A program made the translations under genes and the position numbers. A stretch of DNA of 40,948 nucleotides, from contig CAYJGW010000020.1 in assembly GCA_964369425.1 (NCBI GenBank), positions 1 to 40,948 on the forward strand. Reading direction: 5' to 3'. The notes under the pieces are model-generated. The model saw nothing but the letters and a program-made list of their open reading frames with translations, had not been told where the DNA came from and searched no databases. This DNA is from CAUPWF01 sp964369425 (GTDB lineage: Bacteria > Bacillota > Clostridia > Lachnospirales > Lachnospiraceae). The stretch's first letter is position 1. Each line of letters begins with the position of its first letter. This document shows, in pieces, positions 34,877 through 40,948 of this stretch.

Positions 34877-35686
34877 ATGAATAAGAAAAAATTAGTAACC
34901 ATGCTTACAGCAATGGGATTAGTAGGAGTAGTAGCAATTGGAGGAACATTAGCTTGGTTGACAGCATCAACAGAGCCAGTTAAGAACACATTTGCAATGA
35001 GCGATGATTACTTTAATGAAGATGGGGAAATTAAATTAAACCTATTTGAGTACCAAGTAAGAAGAGATGCTAATGAAGAGTTTAACACAGTTATGGATGG
35101 AGATAACAAAGTAAGAACAGAAGATGGAACTACTTATCATACTGTACAAGAAAATACAACAAGTTGGTCTGAAGAAGGGATAGAAGGGGTTGAGTATACC
35201 CAAGTGCTTCCTGGAAGTGTATTACCAAAAGAGCCTACAGTTGAACTTGCAGCAGACTCTCCACTTTCAAGAATTTATATTCAAGTAACAGGTATTGATT
35301 CTTTAGAAAATATCGCGACAGTATCAGGATATAGTGAGAATTGGGTGAAAGTTGATCCAACTACAGGTGATACAGCAACTACACAAACAGGTGATGGAAT
35401 TTATTTATATGTAGGAGATTTATCTCTTGGAAATTTAGAGGGAAGTATTGTAGATGGCGGAATTGGGGTGACTACACCAGCATTATTTACAACCGTAACA
35501 GTAGCACCAGAAATCACTTCTAAATTAGTTGAAGGAGCAGAAGTATGGGTGGATGCAGCAGGAAATGAATATACTAAAGCAGAGTTTGATGCAGCGTTCA
35601 ATAGTATAGATATAGATGCAGCAGTAATCCAATCTACAAATATCAATGATTTAGCAACATCTATTGATGGACTTGTATGGAACTAA
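34877..35686 (+). CDS. TasA/camelysin-like surface protein with SipW-type signal
   Basis: A 269-residue exported protein starting MNKKKLVTMLTAMGLVGVVA and ending its signal with GGTLAWLTASTEP. It is the closest relative of the 33197 product; 34 bp of signal-coding DNA are identical between them. The mature part carries YTQVLPGSVLPKEPTVELA. The start at 34877 is preferred over upstream ATGs because of AAAGGA at 34862-34867 and the promoter position. It is a single-gene unit with its own promoter and a strong terminator. Confidence 0.83.
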   Translation: MNKKKLVTMLTAMGLVGVVAIGGTLAWLTASTEPVKNTFAMSDDYFNEDGEIKLNLFEYQVRRDANEEFNTVMDGDNKVRTEDGTTYHTVQENTTSWSEEGIEGVEYTQVLPGSVLPKEPTVELAADSPLSRIYIQVTGIDSLENIATVSGYSENWVKVDPTTGDTATTQTGDGIYLYVGDLSLGNLEGSIVDGGIGVTTPALFTTVTVAPEITSKLVEGAEVWVDAAGNEYTKAEFDAAFNSIDIDAAVIQSTNINDLATSIDGLVWN

Positions 35687-35739
35687 AATAAACTGAACGA
35701 CTATAACTAAAAAATGAGAAATCATTTTGCAAGGATTGT

Positions 35740-35780
35740 AAAAAGAAACTGAGGCTTTGTTGAAGCTTCAGTTTCTTTTA
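35740..35780 (+). terminator. Terminator of the 34877 gene, with an outer stem
   Basis: AAAAGAAACTGAGGC pairs with GCTTCAGTTTCTTTT around a 9-nt loop. An outer perfect 9-bp stem, GAACGACTA (35695-35703) with TAGTCGTTC (35779-35787), encloses it. Confidence 0.8.
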
Positions 35781-35833
35781 GTCGTTCATATTTTAGTTAC
35801 AGATAAAAGTAAAAAAGGTATATCTTGATAGCT

Positions 35834-35867
35834 GTGTGACTGTTGTATGACCGTAAAAAAGTAAAAT
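35834..35867 (+). promoter_or_regulatory. Activator box F, upstream of VWA giant 2
   Basis: Half-sites GTGTGAC (35834) and GTATGAC (35845) are 11 bp apart, with 10 nt to TAAAAT (35862-35867). A perfect TATAAT at 35873-35878 is exactly one 11-bp turn further and is an alternative -10. The -35 position reads ACTGTT. Confidence 0.72.
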
Positions 35868-35973
35868 ATATATATAATAGTATTCGTATATCTTGCGTGG
35901 TGTGATTTGAAGAAAAAAGATGGAAGTATACGTGCATCATAAGTGAAAAAGGGGAAAGGATAGAAAGCAAATT

Positions 35974-38900
35974 ATGATAAGAAAAAATTTGGTAAAGAGA
36001 TGTACAGCGTTGACGATGGCTTTGATTTTGGCAGTTGGGGCAGGATCATCAGGAATTATAGATTCTTTTGCAACAAATAGTAAAGAGGGGAACCAGTTAT
36101 TTGAAAAAGTGGAGGATGCAGAAGATGAAATCACTATCGCACAAAACAATTTAGATACGGCAACAGTGGTGCAAGCAACAGCAGTAGCTGAGGAAGCAGC
36201 AGCAAGAGTATCTTATGAAGCGGCAGTGGCATTGGTGTCTGAGAAAGAGAAAAAGAAAGTAGAAGCAGAGGGATATGTAGCAACGTACACAGCCCAATTA
36301 TCAGATGCACAAGTAAAAAGGGATGCAGCACTAGCAGTAGCGCAGGAAGCGCAAACAGTAGTGGATCAAGCGAGAGCAGCTGTGACAACTGCGCAAGGTG
36401 AAGTTGACGGAGAAGCATCAGCAGAAAAACAAGAGGCACTGAGAATTGCACAAGAGAACCTAGTTAGAGCTGAGGAATCTCTTCGAGTAGCAAATGACAA
36501 CGTTTCTATTACAGAGAAAGCTGTTGCAGATTTACAAAAAGCAATTGAAGATTGGAGTCAAGTAGCTAAAACAGCAGAAAACACAATAAAGAGTGCAGAT
36601 GTAGATGCAAAATTAAAGATATTAAACGATGCAGTAGCGGAATTGGAAGAGGCAAACAGTGAGGTGAGCAGTAAGTCAGCCGCATTGGTTGTAGCTCAAA
36701 CTTCGTACGCTGAAGCTGTGAATGCCTATAATGAAGCAGTGAACAGAGGAGAAATAGAAGGGGCTGGAGAACTTACAGTTGATGCAAGAGAGTACACAGC
36801 TGTTTATAAAATGGATGGATTATCCAATCAAGGAACAGATTCGCTAACAACTACAGACGTGGTAGCTAATCAAACAGTAGAATTCGATACAAACACAGGA
36901 TTTTACAATGTGGGATTAAATGTAAATGCGAAGCAGAACGAGACAGAAGAATTACCATCACAAACTGTATTTATAGTAGATGAAAGTACTTCAGTAAGTG
37001 ATGCAGCATTACAAGCGATGAAAGATGCTCTGCAAATATTCATCGACAATATGGATGAAAACGATAGCGTTGCCATCCTTCGTGTAGCAGATGAAGTAAA
37101 TGGTACCAGAGACAATAGAGACCAACTCGTATTTGTTGATGATAAAGACTATTTAAAAGACTATGTTGAAAATGACATTGTTGCTGCCGATAGAAAAGGA
37201 ACTACTGTTACAGCAATGGAGACAGCCTTAACAGAAGCAAACGATGCATTTGAAGCAAAAGATACGAGTAAGAATATCGTGGTATTAACAGATGGTGGAT
37301 ACACAGCAATTGGAAAAGATACAACGCAGGCTTTATCAAGTAATGAAGTAAATTGTTTTGCAATCGGTTACGGAAATGCATTAACAGCTGATACAAATGA
37401 GGCAACTACAGTATTGAATTACTTCGATGCTAGTAATGAGCAAATGGCAGAATCATTCAAGTCTTCTATGAGCGAGACAGCAGTAGTAGAAATCTTGAAC
37501 TTAATCGATGCAAAATCAAAAAGATTAATCGAAGAAACACCTATTCAAATTACTGCGAATGATATTGCTGTGATAGTAAAACCAGAGTTTAGTTATGTAG
37601 AAAATGGTATACCACAAACCAAAGAGGTAGATAAAGAGACTGTAATTTCCTTTAAGCCAGTAGATGGAAGTCAGATTACAATTCCAGCAGACGGTGGATG
37701 GAGCAATGAGTTCCAAGTTAGCCTTCCAGAAGGAAGTGTTGCATCAGGAACCGAGCTAGATGTAATAGATACCACAACATCAGGTGTGTTTGGTGTTAAT
37801 AGTGATCAAAATGTAAATGCAGGATTTACATCAATGAAGGCGATAGTGTCAGAACCAAACGTAGAACAGTATTCAATGGCATCACCATTGGATGGAGGTG
37901 TGGATGATCCTACGGGGGATATTGTGACTGGAATAGTCCCATATGCAGGGACAGGGGACAGTCAGCCTCAAAAAAATGAAGATCATGTAGAAGTATCAAA
38001 AGAAACTAGCTTACAAATGGATGAAGCGGGTGAAGCTGTTACAGATGCATTTGAGAATGGTGAATATAACATAAACTTACAAGCGTGGTCAACAAAAGTT
38101 ACAAAAGAAGAAAACCCAGCAAGTATCGTGTTAGTGCTTGATAGTAGTGGTTCGCTAGCGACGCAAATGAATACAGTAAAAAGTATAGCCAACAATTTCA
38201 TAGCTCAAATGGCGGGCACAAATAGTGAGATTGCAATCGTCGATTTTGATTGGCAAGACGATGACGCAAGAATGAGTTTAGAAAATAATGCGGGTAGGGA
38301 AAATTACGTTGCTGATGGAGAAAAGTGGAACGGTGGCGATTACGCAAATGGAACAAGGCATAGTGGAAAACTTGATTGGGGAAATGCTGAGGATTGGATC
38401 GCTGATGAAGGTGAAGAAGGCGTGGAATCAAAAACAGATAAGATTGTAATGTATGACACTACTGTAGCAAAAGAAGATGGTAGAGCACTTGAAGAACCAA
38501 AAGATATTGGAACTATAACACTAGACTCATCGATTAAAGATGCTTTTCAACCAATGTCGGATACAGAGAGTTCAGAATATCTAGGAACATTTATAGATAG
38601 TATGAAAGCCAGTGGGGCGACGGCCTTGAATGATGGTCTAAAAGCAGCAGAAGAGATATTAGAATATGCAAAATATCCAAACCAACATGTAATTGTGTTC
38701 ACAGACGGATTGCCAACGATATATAATTCAGGTGGTACACGTGAACGACTTGCAACTTATACAACAGCTTATGAAGCGAACTATTATGCACAGAATATTG
38801 CAGCAAATAATGGAGAACTATTTGGGACTACAGGCGAAACAAAAAGTGTGCAGATTCATGGTGTAGGTTATGGAAATGACTTGGGTACTACAGTATTTAC

Positions 38901-40734
38901 AGATAGTCCAGTCGTGGTTAATAAAAACTTAGATGAGACTAAGATAGATAATAAAGGCGTTAGAGAAATAGATAAGATGCCATACGATTTTCATAGTGAT
39001 GTGCGATATTATGGGAATGATTTTACAGCAGTCAGTGCAAATGGATTAACAGGGAATGAATTCTTAGAGAGTATATCACATGTGTATAAAAGAGCAGGTG
39101 ATTTGGATGACCTTCAATCTATATTCGATTCAATTTCAAGCGACATTGAGAGTTCGGTAGGAATAGCGAGCACAATAACAGATGAAATCGATCCAAGATT
39201 TACAATGGACGATGAGCAAATGAAAGAAGTTGTTAAGCAATTCATGACAAAGCAGAACAGAAAAGAACCAACAACAGGAGAGTTAAATGAGTTCTGGAAT
39301 AAAGCAACAGTAAGTGGAGATAGTAAAACTTGGATGCTGAAGGATGAAGCAGAAGTAGAAGGATATCTAGAGATTGCTAAAAATTCAGAAGGAAATGTGA
39401 CGTTACAGTGGAGAGGTTCTGCAGCTGAATTAACGCGTAAAGATGATGCAGTGGTAGCAGGAGAAGTGCCAGAAGGCAATGAAGCAGATGAGTATTACTT
39501 TGCATATGATATTCCAATCACTTCAAAAGAGGATTATTTGGGAGGAAACATAGTACCATCAAATGTTGCAGATAATTCGAAAGTGAATTATAACGATAGT
39601 AATAGTGCGAGTGTGTCAACAGCATTCCCAGAGCCATATGTAAACGTACATGAAGCAACACTTGATAAATATGATGATACAAAAACCATATTTGTTGAAG
39701 AATTCACAGATGTAGCAGACTTTATTGAAAATGCGCTAGTTGATTGGACAGGAATTGAGAGTATAGCACATGAGAGTAGTACAATAGGGGAAGAGATATT
39801 AAACGGGGCAGATTATATCTACCAATACCCAGGAACGACTCATGCGGATGGAATCATACAAGTAAAATCAATTACGTTAGATAACGGAGAAATAGTTACA
39901 GAAGAATCTGCGATTAAGGCAGTGTTAAAAACTTTAGAGAATCAAGTGGCCACAAAGACTGATATAGGAGAAACGAAAGTGTATGCACTTGAATTTGAGT
40001 ATGTGCCTTATACAGTAGAAAGTCAAAAAAATTCCGGATTAGGTATTGGTGAAAATCAGATAATACACAATAACTTTATACCAAATGTTGAGGCAACCAA
40101 TATAGCTAACCCTATAGTTGGCAAAGGAGAGTATGAAGTCTCGGTAATTGCAGGAACAATCGATATCACAAAAAAGATTACTGAAATCATAAATACAGAT
40201 CATGCAGGAGATGCAATCTTCCAATTCAAGATTGTTAAGACAGATGATACAGATGCAAATGATACGACGGGTAGAACTTGGTATCGCGAAGTTAGGATAG
40301 AAGATGTAGATGATAAGACAGGAATTGCAACTATTCTAGAGGATTTGCCAAAAGGTACATATCAAATTACAGAGTTGAGTGCATTACGTTACGACTTTGA
40401 TAGTGCGGCATTGACAAATACAGAAGCTTCAGAGAGTGTTGTGCAAATTACGGATAGTGAAATAGCGCAAGGTCTTGAATTCATTATCGGTCTTGATGAG
40501 GATCAAGAAGGAACAGTAGTGAGTATATATAAAGATGCAGATGTATTGTTCACAAACTCACCAGATGACAAAATTAAACAGACAGATACAGATATGGTGA
40601 CGAATAAGTATGTGTGGGAGGCAGGAGAGTTAGTAGTTAAGCAAGTGACATTAGAAAATGGAAACGAGACAGAAGATATAACAAAAATTCCAGTTGAAAA
40701 TGGCTTGCCAAATGCAAGTGTACCAGTAGAATAG
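35974..40734 (+). CDS. Giant surface protein 2: coiled coil, two VWA domains, Cna-B/SpaA-like domain
   Basis: A 1586-residue paralogue of giant 1, with the same signal region (LVKRCTALTMALILAVGAGS) and an Ala/Glu-rich coiled coil at about residues 40-260. VWA 1 has DESTSVS and VLTDGGY; VWA 2 has DSSGS with FTDGLP, and is enlarged compared with giant 1 by acidic, Trp- and Gly-rich insertions. The C-terminal Cna-B/SpaA-like domain has IDITKKI, QITELSALRYDF and LFTNSPDD. Both giants end in a conserved tail (KQTDTDMV..YVW..LVVKQ.TLE.G). There is no sorting motif or final helix, so attachment is unexplained. It is a single-gene unit. Confidence 0.85.
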   Translation: MIRKNLVKRCTALTMALILAVGAGSSGIIDSFATNSKEGNQLFEKVEDAEDEITIAQNNLDTATVVQATAVAEEAAARVSYEAAVALVSEKEKKKVEAEGYVATYTAQLSDAQVKRDAALAVAQEAQTVVDQARAAVTTAQGEVDGEASAEKQEALRIAQENLVRAEESLRVANDNVSITEKAVADLQKAIEDWSQVAKTAENTIKSADVDAKLKILNDAVAELEEANSEVSSKSAALVVAQTSYAEAVNAYNEAVNRGEIEGAGELTVDAREYTAVYKMDGLSNQGTDSLTTTDVVANQTVEFDTNTGFYNVGLNVNAKQNETEELPSQTVFIVDESTSVSDAALQAMKDALQIFIDNMDENDSVAILRVADEVNGTRDNRDQLVFVDDKDYLKDYVENDIVAADRKGTTVTAMETALTEANDAFEAKDTSKNIVVLTDGGYTAIGKDTTQALSSNEVNCFAIGYGNALTADTNEATTVLNYFDASNEQMAESFKSSMSETAVVEILNLIDAKSKRLIEETPIQITANDIAVIVKPEFSYVENGIPQTKEVDKETVISFKPVDGSQITIPADGGWSNEFQVSLPEGSVASGTELDVIDTTTSGVFGVNSDQNVNAGFTSMKAIVSEPNVEQYSMASPLDGGVDDPTGDIVTGIVPYAGTGDSQPQKNEDHVEVSKETSLQMDEAGEAVTDAFENGEYNINLQAWSTKVTKEENPASIVLVLDSSGSLATQMNTVKSIANNFIAQMAGTNSEIAIVDFDWQDDDARMSLENNAGRENYVADGEKWNGGDYANGTRHSGKLDWGNAEDWIADEGEEGVESKTDKIVMYDTTVAKEDGRALEEPKDIGTITLDSSIKDAFQPMSDTESSEYLGTFIDSMKASGATALNDGLKAAEEILEYAKYPNQHVIVFTDGLPTIYNSGGTRERLATYTTAYEANYYAQNIAANNGELFGTTGETKSVQIHGVGYGNDLGTTVFTDSPVVVNKNLDETKIDNKGVREIDKMPYDFHSDVRYYGNDFTAVSANGLTGNEFLESISHVYKRAGDLDDLQSIFDSISSDIESSVGIASTITDEIDPRFTMDDEQMKEVVKQFMTKQNRKEPTTGELNEFWNKATVSGDSKTWMLKDEAEVEGYLEIAKNSEGNVTLQWRGSAAELTRKDDAVVAGEVPEGNEADEYYFAYDIPITSKEDYLGGNIVPSNVADNSKVNYNDSNSASVSTAFPEPYVNVHEATLDKYDDTKTIFVEEFTDVADFIENALVDWTGIESIAHESSTIGEEILNGADYIYQYPGTTHADGIIQVKSITLDNGEIVTEESAIKAVLKTLENQVATKTDIGETKVYALEFEYVPYTVESQKNSGLGIGENQIIHNNFIPNVEATNIANPIVGKGEYEVSVIAGTIDITKKITEIINTDHAGDAIFQFKIVKTDDTDANDTTGRTWYREVRIEDVDDKTGIATILEDLPKGTYQITELSALRYDFDSAALTNTEASESVVQITDSEIAQGLEFIIGLDEDQEGTVVSIYKDADVLFTNSPDDKIKQTDTDMVTNKYVWEAGELVVKQVTLENGNETEDITKIPVENGLPNASVPVE

Positions 40735-40767
40735 GAAAGATGGTAATTTAATTATCAGATAGTTTAT

Positions 40768-40806
40768 ATGGCGTAAGGGAGGAGCAAAAATTCTCACTTG
40801 CGCCAT
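40768..40806 (+). terminator. Hairpin after VWA giant 2
   Basis: ATGGCGTAAG pairs with CTTGCGCCAT (one wobble), with GAG/CTC inside. No clear T-run follows, so it may be an attenuator or RNA-stabilising hairpin. The remaining 140 bp to the window end hold no gene I can see. Confidence 0.45.
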
Positions 40807-40948
40807 AATGTATTATATCTAATTTTAATAGAAATAAATTAGGGTTTTTCATTAAAAAAGTTTTTGCTATAGTAAGTACGTTTTTGCTATGGCGTGTAGA
40901 GAAAAAAATTCAGATATGTTATCATCAAAGTAACAAGCAGAAAAGTTC

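Noticed and set aside
36134..36451. Open minus-strand Leu-rich frame
   Set aside because: Antisense of the Ala-rich coiled coil of giant 2, with no ribosome site or sensible family.

Overview
The window looks like a low-GC, Gram-positive Clostridia chromosome, most likely a member of the Lachnospiraceae. This is inferred from AT-rich codon use, AGGAGG-type ribosome sites, a nine-gene V/A-type ATPase operon, SipW-dependent surface proteins and a class B sortase. No rRNA, tRNA, CRISPR array, insertion sequence or phage gene was recognised.

Left part (1-21.2 kb) is mostly housekeeping. It holds the 3' part of a gene for an acidic-repeat protein with a degenerate AAA+ (CbxX/CfxQ-like) domain, then the glycogen branching enzyme glgB. 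A minus-strand V/A-type ATPase operon follows (transcription order G/H, C, I, K, F, E, A, B, D). After it come trmB, a possible 40-residue small protein, a beta-carbonic anhydrase, an ABC-class ATPase (PF09818 type), an aromatic-acid-exporter-like membrane protein, a YfcE-type phosphodiesterase, a convergent MATE transporter, an M18 aminopeptidase and a short-chain dehydrogenase.

Right part (21.2-40.9 kb) is a large surface-structure locus. It encodes a stand-alone degenerate GGDEF-like protein, a NudC-like Nudix hydrolase, a class B sortase, five TasA/camelysin-like proteins with SipW-type signal peptides, a two-module anchored protein, the ER-type signal peptidase SipW, two giant paralogues (about 1388 and 1586 residues) each with an Ala-rich coiled coil, two VWA domains and a Cna-B/SpaA-like domain, and a BTAD (AfsR/SARP-like) regulator with the same degenerate GGDEF-like domain at its C-terminus.

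The most striking observation is a shared promoter architecture. Six intergenic regions in the right part carry two direct half-sites of consensus GTRTGAC, 11 bp apart. In each, exactly 10 nt separate the second half-site from a -10-like hexamer, and no -35 hexamer is present. This is the geometry of SARP or PhoB-type activator promoters. It ties the sortase operon, SipW, the TasA-like proteins and both VWA giants into one predicted regulon, probably driven by the linked BTAD regulator. I infer a coordinately switched extracellular fibre or adhesion system.

The two 100-N runs are each flanked by a perfect 55-bp duplicate. Collapsing either one restores an open reading frame, so both look like unmerged assembly overlaps and not missing sequence. 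One joined gene is sipW. The other is a single ORF for two fused surface modules with an internal signal-peptide-like segment.
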